This document shows positions 10,101-18,114 of a stretch of 64,000 nt of DNA, one piece after another. The notes under the pieces were generated by a model. The model had not been told where the DNA came from. It worked only from the letters and a program-made list of their open reading frames with translations, and ran no database searches. A program made the position numbers and the translations under genes. The stretch lies in contig CAWKDD010000003.1 of assembly GCA_963848335.1 (NCBI GenBank), forward strand, positions 558,001 through 622,000, written 5' to 3'. Position 1 is the first letter of the stretch, and every line of letters starts with the position of its first letter. This stretch comes from Chersky-840 sp963848335. Its GTDB lineage: Bacteria; Actinomycetota; Acidimicrobiia; Acidimicrobiales; UBA8190.

Positions 10101-10636
10101 ACAAAGGCAGGCCACTCGGAGCAGTGCACCATGGCGATACGGTTGTACCTGTCCCATTGATCAAGAACCTCCGCACGGGTCGGATTCCGAAAAGCCAGCG
10201 ACGAAACAATGGCCGCGGGGCCACGGTGTACAAAGACGACAGCAGCGTTGCAACCAAGCACGTGGACCCAAAACGGCATGAGGAAGCTGTTTTGAGGGTC
10301 GGACCACACCCAAGGTCGCGCGTCCTTCATTCGAGACGCATCGCCGGCGTCCAGGAATCGCTGTCGAGCCTCGTCCTCAAACTGGCCGAGCATCCGGACC
10401 GCCTCCCGTGGGGAAACATCGGGAAGCTGTTCCCTCGAGCCACCGAGAGCTTCGAGAAGCCGAAGGTTGAACCTCGCCAATTCATTGTCCTCACCGGCGG
10501 GGTGGACATCCATGGACCGGAGACCCATGCGGACCAAGATGGAGTGCGTCAGCTCAACACCGCTCTGGTACATTCCGAGGACGAACACGCCCTCGACACG
10601 CTCCAAGGCCAGTGCAGACGGCGGTGTCCCGCTCAT
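7130..10636 (-). CDS. sulfotransferase-like / SAM methyltransferase / GT2-GT2 fusion protein
   Basis: An intact frame of about 1168 residues. ATG 10636 is preferred over TTG 10696 because AAGGA lies nine bases before it. Residues 15-260 resemble a sulfotransferase: 'GVFVLGMYQSGVELTHSIL' at the PAPS-loop position and 'VVFVHRGPAAIVSSL' at the 3'-phosphate position. Residues about 290-450 are a class I methyltransferase ('VLDVGCASGM', 'ITCSEVLEHLP'). Residues 460-560 are charged and helical, probably coiled coil. From about 628 comes a first GT2 domain ('ISVIMPVYDTP', 'CLDHDDILAEHAL', 'GSQDWDLALRVSE'). From about 889 comes a second ('VSILIPTRDGT', 'CLLNDDTEVI', 'FNDVDFALRLREAGW'). Such multi-domain enzymes build and modify O-antigen-like chains. 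GC is lower than in neighbouring housekeeping genes. The PAPS loop is degenerate, so true sulfotransfer is uncertain. Confidence 0.85.
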   Translation of the reverse strand: MSGTPPSALALERVEGVFVLGMYQSGVELTHSILVRMGLRSMDVHPAGEDNELARFNLRLLEALGGSREQLPDVSPREAVRMLGQFEDEARQRFLDAGDASRMKDARPWVWSDPQNSFLMPFWVHVLGCNAAVVFVHRGPAAIVSSLAFRNPTRAEVLDQWDRYNRIAMVHCSEWPAFVMSYEGVVESPKATILELGGFLEECGISLVKDAESAVDLVEGISNDRETYPNNPEIGAQYRVLAEVLEQLDGRHFGAGTDPTANTETLIEATSHFYDKNYYGISYDKSGVPYRRDEKLWVDLCAALATAIVTSINPQTVLDVGCASGMLVEALRDRNVDARGIDISSWAIDQVPEALRQYCSRGSITDELEGNYDLITCSEVLEHLPASFAADAVANLCRHSSAILFSSTPSHFDEPTHLNVEPGSYWAQLFLRQGFVRDVDYDATFLAPHAVLFRRRQVDIETLVADYERGLSRIAEHLGRRVEDAVAEHDRLAQRYLALAEDLQQRDLRSSEIERLNNALDDLKRRRSAETLSAFDMVRQYEAGQRHLAALVNIRDAELDALRRTKVFRYTTSLRSFYGWIRRLRKPPVPPAVPAHPPDGTYQFWVEQFDTLDDTTRDTIRKRITRLGNQPLISVIMPVYDTPAEFLRAAIDSVRNQLYSNWELCIADDCSREAYVAEILAEYEALDIRIKVARRESNGHISAACNTALAMATGEWVACLDHDDILAEHALALVVAALAEHPEAGIVYSDEDKLDSSGVRQDPYFKPDFDPLLLIGQNYLNHLCLYRRNLVCQVGGYREGYEGSQDWDLALRVSEGMAPQQVVHIPHVLYHWRTHMDSTASSVSSKPYAIDAGTRAVVDHLARTHRSGRVTRIPRSGHNRVFWDLPDPAPLVSILIPTRDGTLLQRCIESVLAFTTYPNFELVVVDNSSRSLPILDFLRANDDRMTVIRDERPFNYSAINNAAVRQSSGDIICLLNDDTEVIAGDWLTELVGHVLQPGVGAAGAKLYYDDGRIQHAGVVLGMLGVAGHYHRLFDRLSAGYFGRLQVAQSVSAVTAACMVIRREVWDQMAGLDEQNLPIAFNDVDFALRLREAGWRVVWSPYAEMFHHESVSRGPDDTGPRAAEFAREFDFMQRRWGPAVLRNDPYYNPNLSLNAEDFSLAWPPRASYR

Positions 10637-11327
10637 CCGGCGCGGTCCTTCGGCACTCAAGGAGGATACCACCACCGCAGATCGCCGCGATGCCAAACGG
10701 TGGGTCGGGTGGGATCACTTCGGTCCATCTCCTTCTCCTCATCGGAGCCAGGTTTCCCGCTTCAGCGGACGAATCGGGAGGCAATGTCCACACGTATGGA
10801 CCAGATTTGCCGCACCCCTGACGAGGCCTCCTGCTCATCGGGGTGGTGGCTCTCCGCTCGGGGTTGCGACCAGCGGCGATCGGTGCCTGCTTCTTCCAGC
10901 TGGGGATCGTCGTCGCCGATTCCTCCAACTCCTCGGCGAGAACCTCGACGCCCTCACTCGTGAGCATTCGCTCACACAGCGCCAGACGGAACGGCGTCGG
11001 CGACCTGAATGCCCCTCCACCTCCCGCTGATCGCGGTCAGGCTCTCGTCCCCGTGAGACCAATTCTGCAGTCCTGGTCAAGCGAACATCACTCTGATCCC
11101 CGTCACGCCCTTCCTCGACAGCCGCTGGATGCCCCAGAAAGCCGTGGCACCAGAGGGGACTCCCCTGACACTAGGGTCAGGGCTTTGTCGGCCCTCCAGA
11201 GTTGGAGGATTGGTCCCTCAATCTCATGAGTGTCATACATCCACAATCGGAAGCGAGTGCCCGGACACACATCGATGCTTCGGGGTCTCCACCGTCTGCC
11301 ACGACGTTCGGCGGGAAACACTTCGGT
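10637..11327. other. gene-free interval between divergent genes
   Basis: About 690 bases separate the divergent fusion gene and the first membrane protein. No frame here looks like a complete gene. A minus-strand stretch near 10860-11000 reads 'LALCERMLTSEGVEVLAEEL', which has a protein-like composition, but it is short, bounded by Arg-rich nonsense and not recognisable. The interval must contain promoters for both flanking genes; no convincing -35/-10 pair could be assigned by eye. It may hold further decayed coding sequence, as at 13.3-14.35 kb. Confidence 0.4.
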
Positions 11328-13316
11328 ATGTCGACCCTGGGAATTCGCAAGTCCAGATTGATCTATCCCGCACTGATGGTTCTGGTAACGATCGGTCTAA
11401 GCACGGCTGGGTTGTCAGGATCCTCGATCGGAGTGCTCAGGACAACTCTCCTGCATGGGAAGACAGACCCGGCCCTCGTGGTGGGTACCCCGCGGCCCAT
11501 CCGCTCAGACGAATGGAACGTCGACACACCGTTGCTTGTCGCGCAAAGCCATCATGGATACCCCCGATTCACGATGGACGGAATTGGAGATCATGACCTG
11601 AGCGTCATCCCGGACATACCAAACACCGACTGGTCGACGGCGTTTAAGCCCTGGGGTCTCCCGGCGCTGGCTCTGGACGTCGAACACGGTTTTGCGGCCC
11701 GCTGGTGGTTGATATCTCTCTTCCTGCTCCTGGGCGCATATCTGCTCTTACTGGCTCTCACGGACCGTACTGACATAGCGATCGTGTTCAGCCTTGGCCT
11801 TTGGCTTTCGCCGTTCTTCCAATGGTGGTACTCGCCTGGCACTCTGGACAGTGTTGGAATGGCGCTGCTGGCCCTAGGTGCTTTCGTCTATTCTCTTCGA
11901 GCCTCGTCTACGCCTCGTCGAGTGGCCTGGCTGGCGTTGACGGCGTACTCGACAATCAGCTTCGTGCTTGTGTTCTATCCTCCGTTCCAAATCCCGACCG
12001 CGCTCGTCGTTGTGATCGTGGGCCTGTGCTACGTCATCGGAAGGTGGCGGGAACTCGGGATTACCTGGCGACGACTAGTGCTCGATCTCGGAGCCATAGC
12101 CCTCGTGGTCGGATTCACGCTTGGCGCTTACTACATCCATTCGCGGTCCACCATCGTTGCCATCGACAGCACTGTGTACCCCGGACATCGTCGGGTCAGT
12201 GGGGGCGGCACCTCCCTTCTTCAATTGCTATCTGCGCCCTTTGGACTGGCTCTTGCTCAGCGTGGACTATCACTTAACTTTACGAACCAGTCAGAGATCT
12301 CGTCCTTTGTCCTGCTCGGTCCGTTTGCCCTTCTGCAGATGCAGCGTCTTCACATCCGCGGATTCACGCACCGTTGGAGGCTTCTCCTGGTCGGCACGGC
12401 TGGTGTCTTCTTGCTCCTTGCGATGTGGTACCTGATCAGTCTCCCCCCAGTCTTGGCCGCCCTTCTTCTCCTCGACCGCGTCGAGCCAGAGCGCGCGATC
12501 GTCGGATTGGGCCTGGCGGGGATTCTCGTAATGGCGCTCTTCTGTGCCGCTGAGCTCGAGCACAGGGATCTCTCCCCAGCGACTCAGGATCACCAACACT
12601 CGCGTGTTCCTACCGTAAATCGACGACTTCGCAGCGGAGCACTGGCCTGTTCTGGCATCGCCTTCGTGATGTATTTCTGGGCGGGGCGCGGTCTCAGAAG
12701 TGCCGACCCGAGTCTCGACCTGAGTCTTTGGGAAGTGGGAATCATGAGTGCAGCCGTTGCAGTCGCCGTGTTCCTGACTTGCGCACGGAAGGTCATTCTC
12801 GGGGGCGTAGTACTTGTGATTCTCAGCGCAACCATATCCCTGCCGGCCAATCCGCTCTATCAGGGACTGGGACCGCTGACTTCATCCCCTTTACTTGCCA
12901 CCTTTGCGTCAGATGGAGCGAGACAAAGAGTCGACAGCCATGTCTGGGTCAGCTTCGACGCCGACCCGGCCGTCAACGACGTCTTGATTGCCTCAGGTGT
13001 TCCCACACTTAATGCAGTCGATACGTATCCTGTCGCCGAGACCTGGAGGATTCTCGACCCCACCCACCGCTTTGCTGACATCTGGAACAGGTACGCAAAC
13101 GTCTACTTCGCTCCCGGAGCTATAGGCTCTCCTCCTTCATTTCACCTCCCACAGCCCGGCGCGATGATCGTCACGATCGATCCGTGTGGAGCAGCCGCAG
13201 GACAGTTGGGAATCGGATTTGTGGTGTCGAGCACGCCCTTGAACTACCCCTGTCTCAGACTAACGAAACCGGTTAACAACCCCGGCGGGTTGCCGTATAT
13301 CTACTTCCGGACTTGA
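11328..13316 (+). CDS. polytopic membrane protein, polysaccharide cluster (copy 1)
   Basis: A 662-residue integral membrane protein with about 12 hydrophobic segments: the first at residues about 12-32 ('LIYPALMVLVTIGLS'), then a periplasm-like loop with 'RPIRSDEW', 'SHHG' and 'DIPNTDWSTAFKPW', then a dense series of helices and a C-terminal soluble portion of about 150 residues. The start ATG 11328 is chosen because the residues after it align with the start of the paralog at 18115; an in-frame ATG at 11226 and a TTG at 11202 would add an unconserved extension. The architecture resembles GT-C or YfhO-like membrane enzymes that work on lipid-linked sugars, but no catalytic motif is proven. 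Codon use and GC are lower than in copy 2 although the proteins are very similar. Confidence 0.8.
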   Translation: MSTLGIRKSRLIYPALMVLVTIGLSTAGLSGSSIGVLRTTLLHGKTDPALVVGTPRPIRSDEWNVDTPLLVAQSHHGYPRFTMDGIGDHDLSVIPDIPNTDWSTAFKPWGLPALALDVEHGFAARWWLISLFLLLGAYLLLLALTDRTDIAIVFSLGLWLSPFFQWWYSPGTLDSVGMALLALGAFVYSLRASSTPRRVAWLALTAYSTISFVLVFYPPFQIPTALVVVIVGLCYVIGRWRELGITWRRLVLDLGAIALVVGFTLGAYYIHSRSTIVAIDSTVYPGHRRVSGGGTSLLQLLSAPFGLALAQRGLSLNFTNQSEISSFVLLGPFALLQMQRLHIRGFTHRWRLLLVGTAGVFLLLAMWYLISLPPVLAALLLLDRVEPERAIVGLGLAGILVMALFCAAELEHRDLSPATQDHQHSRVPTVNRRLRSGALACSGIAFVMYFWAGRGLRSADPSLDLSLWEVGIMSAAVAVAVFLTCARKVILGGVVLVILSATISLPANPLYQGLGPLTSSPLLATFASDGARQRVDSHVWVSFDADPAVNDVLIASGVPTLNAVDTYPVAETWRILDPTHRFADIWNRYANVYFAPGAIGSPPSFHLPQPGAMIVTIDPCGAAAGQLGIGFVVSSTPLNYPCLRLTKPVNNPGGLPYIYFRT

Positions 13317-13329
13317 GCAAAAGGAATGC

Positions 13330-13890
13330 AACTTTCTGCGCGATCACTTCTGGCGAGGGGCACCGGGTAGAGCTAGGACACCAACCCCTTGGCCGTCCGG
13401 TGACGACCCTCGTCACAACGTTCGGTCTCACCCAGATGCGTTCAATGGGACGCCTTCGAACTCGAAGATTCACGCCGATGAAGTGGTGACCCGAAGACGC
13501 GACCCTTGTCAAGGAACGGGCGTGTGTACGGTCGCGCAGTTCTGTCTAGCGATCGGGGAAGCACCCTTGAGCAGCACCATCCTGACGTCGCCGAGGGCCA
13601 CGTTCGGAACGGTGATGCCGACGACGCCCACGACGGCTGGGCTGCCCAGCACGGAGAGTGGCCCGTAAATCACGCAAATGGACGACGCGGCCTCGAATTG
13701 CTCCCCTTCGAACTCCCGTTACGGGTCTCAGCATCGAGGTCCATGCGACGACGTTTGCGCCCACATCTCGACGACGGTGGCCGCCTCGGCGTCGTGCTCG
13801 ATGCCCACGACCTGGCAACCAGGTGACTCAGCGCCGTCGCGAAGTAGCCCGTACTAAAGGTCCTAATCTAAAGGCGCGCTTGTTGTACCC
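13330..13890 (-). pseudogene. decayed class I SAM methyltransferase remnant
   Basis: Read on the minus strand across shifting frames, the segment still shows the order of a methyltransferase like the intact one at 15.8-16.5 kb. The blocks are 'STGYFATALS' (about 13840, motif I), 'GCQVVGIEHDAEAATVVE' (about 13790, motif II acid), 'VPNVALGDVRMVLLKG' (about 13590, compare 'CVPNVAHWYPRFRSLLG'), and 'LRDRTHARSLTR' (about 13520, compare 'LDRTHLRFFTRR'). In-frame stops and frame changes interrupt every block, and motif I itself is damaged. This is more extensive decay than the single-base breaks elsewhere. The donor was probably a sugar-modifying methyltransferase of the same polysaccharide cluster. 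No function is expected now. Confidence 0.55.
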
Positions 13891-14096
13891 GAGATCTCCA
13901 GTGTGAAGATACGGGAATTGCTCTCCCTACCTGGAGACCAGCTCGTGGACAGGTCCAGGCCCGGTTGGCGAACCTTCCCGGGCTTAGTCGACGGTGAGGG
14001 GACAGCGGTCCTATCCCCTGCGGTAGCGACCGAGGGTCCCGGTGTGGTCAAATCCCGGCCGTCACAATACGAGCCACACCAACGCTGGAGGTTGAA

Positions 14097-14352
14097 GTGC
14101 CCGAAGCAGCCACCTCAACAGTGGCGATCGTCTCGACACGAAGCAGCCAGGACCACGTGGTGTCCTCCGACGGCGCTGCCTTCGAGAACGGCCATGCCGT
14201 GTACCGCGGGTCGATGGCAAGGGAAGACCTCCACGCTCCGGTCGTCTCCGCCACCTGCACACCGCCGGGGAACGGGTGCTGGCTGGTCGCCGCGGACGGG
14301 GCATGTTCTTCTTCGATGACGCGGGATTCCTCGGCACGCCAGCTATCCCGTG
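14097..14352 (+). pseudogene. fragment of 'WLVAxDGG' repeat protein
   Basis: From GTG 14097 the translation contains 'VVSSDGAAFENGHAVYRGSM', then 'LHAPVVSATCTPPGNGCWLV' and 'AADG'; after one missing G in a G run near 14320 it continues 'GMFFFDDAGFLGTP' to TGA 14352. This matches about one and a half units of the repeat family 'GYWLVASDGGIFAFGDAxFxGS', which is abundant as long tandem arrays in secreted or cell-wall proteins of Acidimicrobiia and some other actinobacteria. Here only the last units remain, with no signal peptide or upstream repeats, so it is a 3' relic of a larger gene. Its position next to the methyltransferase relic marks a recombination scar. Confidence 0.6.
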
Positions 14353-14424
14353 AATCCCGGAGGTCGTGATCGGGTACCGGGGAAGGAGGACCGAGAGGTA
14401 GGGAGAATTCGGTCGTTTTCGCGG

Positions 14425-15774
14425 ATGTGCTTCCCGACGCGTCGTGCCCTGGCCCTGGCACTGCTCGTCTGCTTCGTGGCTCCGGCCGCGCTCATCGCCA
14501 TCCACATCCACGAAAATCCGCAGTTCTCTCCTATCGACGAGGCTGAACATTGGGACTACGTCACCCGCATCGCCAACGGGGGCTTCCCCCGCCTTGGCCA
14601 GCTGCTCCAACCTTCCACGCTCCGAGCCCAGGCGTGCCGTGGGACGGCGCTGTCCGGCTTCAAATCGCCGCCGTGCAAGCAGCGCCTTTTGAAGCCCGCC
14701 GAGTTCAGCGGGGGCGATTACCAGTACGAGGCTCAGCAACCTCCCGTGTACTACACGCTCACCGTGCCCATGCGCTTTGTCGCCGTCGACGCCTTCCACC
14801 TGAGCGACGTGGCGGGTACCCGAGCTACGGGGGTCCTATGGCTGTGTACCGGCCTGTTCGTGTTGTGGGCGGCGGGACGCGTCGTGGGGCTGCGGCCACG
14901 GGTCATCGGAGCTGCCGTGCTCTTGCTCGGCTCCGCCCCGTTGGTCGTCTACCAGAGCGCGTCGATCTCGAACAACGCAGCGTCCATCGTGGCCGGGTCC
15001 TCCGCCTTGCTTCTCGCCGTGCTGGCGTGGCGACATCCGGGCCGTTGGGTCGTTCCCGTCCTGGCTGCGGGAGGTTTCGTCGTGGTGGCCACCGACGAAT
15101 CGAATGGCTTCGCCGTCGTCGTGGCATCTGCGGTCTACGCCCTCCTCAGCACCCCTCGGGAAGACGCACGGGCCCACGGCGTCATCGGGGCGATCCGCAC
15201 CTGGCTCCGCGCCTGGTGGCCGGCGGGCGGAGCGCTGTTGCTCGGCGGTCTGGCTTCGGCCGCCGCCTGGCTCGCCATCAGCCGCAATCTCGCCATCGTC
15301 AATCCCAGGATCCTGCCGGCATTCGGCGCATTACGAGTCGCTCCGCGAGGGCTCGGGGAGATCATCAGGGAAGCGGTGCTCATGCTCGGACCTGCCACGG
15401 ACTCCTACAACGTGTACCGCCCCGCAGCTTCGAGTGCGGCGCTCAACATCGAACCCGTCGTCAACGAAGCGCTCCGCACTCTGTTGCTCGCCGGCGGACT
15501 GGCCGGGCTCTTCGTCCGTCGAAGACTCTGGTACCACTGGATGGGTCTCTCGAGCGTGGCGGTGCTGTACTTCGGCGGAATCGTGCTCGGCGTGGGCCTC
15601 TTGTTCAGCTACGACATCGACCCCAGCCTGACAGGGCGTTACGGGATGTCGCTGGCGCCGTTGCTGGCTCTCGGACTGGTGGCCTCGGTGCGAGGCAGGG
15701 CGGCTCTGGGGGCGCTGTGGGTGGTGGCCCTGGCGACTTTCACCACCACGCTGTGCTTCACCCTCGTGGGCTGA
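14425..15774 (+). CDS. DUF2142-like polytopic membrane protein
   Basis: A protein of about 449 residues starting at ATG 14425 ('MCFPTRRALALALLVCF'), with a first transmembrane helix at residues 8-28. The loop after it carries 'SPIDEAEHWDY' and later 'EAQQPPVYYTLTVPMRF'. An acidic DE...H motif followed by QPPxYY is the signature of DUF2142 and related GT-C-fold membrane proteins, which are thought to transfer sugars from polyprenyl-phosphate donors at the outer membrane face. About ten further helices follow. An in-frame GTG at 14350 would add an unlikely Arg-rich extension. It converges with the GT2/methyltransferase gene at 15799. A role in cell-surface glycan assembly is inferred from family and context. 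Confidence 0.75.
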   Translation: MCFPTRRALALALLVCFVAPAALIAIHIHENPQFSPIDEAEHWDYVTRIANGGFPRLGQLLQPSTLRAQACRGTALSGFKSPPCKQRLLKPAEFSGGDYQYEAQQPPVYYTLTVPMRFVAVDAFHLSDVAGTRATGVLWLCTGLFVLWAAGRVVGLRPRVIGAAVLLLGSAPLVVYQSASISNNAASIVAGSSALLLAVLAWRHPGRWVVPVLAAGGFVVVATDESNGFAVVVASAVYALLSTPREDARAHGVIGAIRTWLRAWWPAGGALLLGGLASAAAWLAISRNLAIVNPRILPAFGALRVAPRGLGEIIREAVLMLGPATDSYNVYRPAASSAALNIEPVVNEALRTLLLAGGLAGLFVRRRLWYHWMGLSSVAVLYFGGIVLGVGLLFSYDIDPSLTGRYGMSLAPLLALGLVASVRGRAALGALWVVALATFTTTLCFTLVG

Positions 15775-15798
15775 ACGCAGACGGGCTCTGCAACGAGC

Positions 15799-17236
15799 TC
15801 AACGCCGGTCGTCGGTGTTGGGCGTCAGCTCCAAGATGAACTGGTACGCGAACATCGTCGGCCAGATCGTCAGGAACAGGTGATCGACGGCCCGCAGCCA
15901 TCTCCCCCCTGCTCCTTTGATCTCGAGCGCATCGAGGGGGAGGCCCACGGGCTCGAGCCGACGAACCTTGAACCCCTCACGCTCAACCAGGCGGCGGATG
16001 CTGCGACGGGTGAAGAACCGCAGGTGGGTGCGGTCGAGAATCCCGCGTTGGTCGTAGTCGAAGGCGCCGAGAAGCGAGCGGAAGCGCGGATACCAATGAG
16101 CCACGTTGGGCACGCAGACGACGGCGATGCCTTCGCTGCGCAGCAGTGACCGCATCTCCCCCAACAGCTGCTGGGGTTGGCGGACATGCTCGAGCACATC
16201 GGCGGCCAGGACGACGTCGAAGTCACTGCCGACCTCAGCCGGGATCCCCTGGTCGAGGTCCGCCTTCACGAACACGCCCACACGTTCGTGGACGCCTTCG
16301 AGCTCGAACATGTCCACGCCGGTGACGTGGTGACCGGCAAGTCGCAGACGCTCGGCGAGCGCCCCGGACGAGCAGCCGAGGTCCAGGATCTTCCCCGGGG
16401 GCCGCGATCCCAAGAGGGCGAGGATCCGGCCGTGGGAGCTGTCGTCGCTGTCCTTGAGCTTGTACTCCTCGTTGAGCGCGACCCTGGAGCCGTCTCCGAA
16501 TCCCGCCTTTGCCGAGCCGGTAGGCCACCACGTCCTTGGTGACATCGGATGCGTACCGGACGCCGGCTACATAACAGATCTCGTCGCCGTAGTACGTGGG
16601 GATGGGAACCTCGACGATGTGCTTCCCGGCGTCGTGGAGCTGGATGATGATCTGCGTGTCGAAGTTGAATCCGTCGGAGTTCTGCTCGAACGGGATCTGC
16701 TTCAGGGCCTCGACGCTGTAGGCGCGGTAGCCGGAGTGGAACTCCGTGAGGTCGGTGCCGAGCGCGGCGTTCTCGAACTTGGTGAGGATGCGGTTGCCCA
16801 CGTACTTGTACATGGGCATGCCACCCTTGCGGGCGGCTCCCTTGATCATGATGCGCGACCCGAAGACCGCTTCCGCCTCGTCGTTCAGGAGCGGGGCGAC
16901 GAGGTCGGGCAGGCATTCGGGCGCGTATTGGCCGTCCCCGTGCAGCATCACCACGATGTCGAGGCCGTGATCGATCGCCACCTGGTACCCGGCCTTCTGG
17001 TTCCCGCCGTAGCCGAGGTTGCGCGGCTGGCGGATCAGCGTGATCGGGAGGTCCGAAGTCTGCTGGTAGCCGAGCCCGACCAGATAGGTGGCGTCCTGGC
17101 TGTGGTCGTCACTGACGATCACCTCGCTGATGCGGGGACGGAAGTCAGGGGGTATGCGGTCCAGGACCGCAGCCAAGGTGCTGGCGGCGTTGTACGCCAC
17201 GATCAGGATGCCGATCTTCTTCTCACCCACGTCCAT
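15799..17236 (-). CDS. bifunctional GT2 glycosyltransferase / SAM methyltransferase, one frameshift
   Basis: The N-terminal frame starts at ATG 17236 after a G-rich Shine-Dalgarno. It gives a GT2 domain: 'IGILIVAYNAASTLAAVLDR', 'EVIVSDDHSQDATY', 'VVMLHGDGQYAPECL' (DGQ metal/donor site) and 'EFHSGYRAYSVEAL'. Near 16505 one extra G in 'AAAGGCGGG' shifts the frame. The protein continues 'AGFGDGSRVALNEEYKL' and becomes a class I methyltransferase: 'ILDLGCSSGALAERL', 'DVVLAADVLEHV', 'LDRTHLRFFTRRS', ending at 15799. Fusions of exactly this order are known as bifunctional glycosyltransferase/methyltransferases in actinobacteria, so one gene of about 479 residues is the best reading. It would glycosylate and methylate a lipid- or glycan-linked acceptor. 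Confidence 0.85.
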
Positions 17237-18114
17237 CTGGTCCCCCCGCCCCCGTCTCCCATCAGCCACACATTGAACCACGAGCCCCAACCCGGACCCT
17301 ATTTTCCCACGAAAAGGGGGCGTCCACAGGACATCCGTGCCCCAAGGCGGCGGGGGCCGGACCGGACCCCCGTCTCGGCACCCGACCGCCGTCGCAGGAT
17401 CGGGTCAGGGACGTCCGGGCCCGAGCCTCCCGCCCGATGGATTGGTGAGACAACGACCGGGGGATCCGTTGACCGACCTGTTCCGGCTTTCCGGGCTCGA
17501 GACGACGTAGAGCGCAGGAAACTGGACGACGTCGACCCCTCGAGACCAGGGAGCTGCGCTCGTGCCTGACGTTGGGACCCGAGCGGTTCGCCGGCGCTGC
17601 TGCTCGGTGACCCGGGGCTGAGATCGACACGACGATCGATCGAACGGGTCTCTCCCGTCGCCGCCCCGAACTCGGCCCGAACCGTGGGTTCCAGATCGGC
17701 GCGGTGGTACTTGCCGGTGAATCCGATCGCCGGATCATGAGATCATCGAAACACTGAGTCACTTGCGCAGAGGTCGACAGGTGCGGGCGAAGGGTCCGAA
17801 CCTCGTCCCGAGGAATTTCATCCCGCTCGGCCGCAGTGTGAGGCATGAGCGACGGCACCCCGGAGTCTTCCCGTGTCTCGGGGCAGTGTCGTCGACGCCC
17901 AACAACTGTCGATCGCCAACCCCCGGAGTTACAGATATGTGCTTTCCTTCGGGAGCGCTCGCATCACGTTGGCGCGCCCCGCCCAGAAAGGCTTCGGACG
18001 GGCGCCGGTCCACTATTGTCTCATGCTCTGTGGCCCGACGCACGACACGACCGAGATGAGGGCTTTGCGCCGTGGTGTCGAGTCCGAGTTGAGGTTCCCC
18101 GGTCTCCAACGGTG
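17237..18114. other. gene-poor interval, possible decayed coding sequence
   Basis: No complete gene is supported over about 880 bases. On the minus strand one frame between about 17720 and 17450 has coding-like composition ('IGFTGKYHRADLEPTVRAEF', 'GETRSIDRRVDLSPG'), and 'MKFLGTRFGPFARTC' precedes it in another frame near 17820. I do not recognise a family. The interval lies upstream of the divergent GT2/methyltransferase and membrane protein genes and probably includes both promoters. Since a comparable relic lies at 13.3-13.9 kb, this too may be the remains of a lost polysaccharide gene. Confidence 0.35.

Noticed and set aside
3347..10636. Defence or toxin system hidden in the polysaccharide locus
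   Set aside because: All recognisable domains are glycosyltransferase, methyltransferase or sulfotransferase-like; no nuclease, reverse transcriptase, TIR or toxin motif was seen.
13903..14319. Alternative 138-residue plus-strand frame over the repeat-protein fragment
   Set aside because: Its composition is Arg/Ser/Pro-rich without motifs; the neighbouring frame carries the recognisable 'CWLVAADG' repeat.
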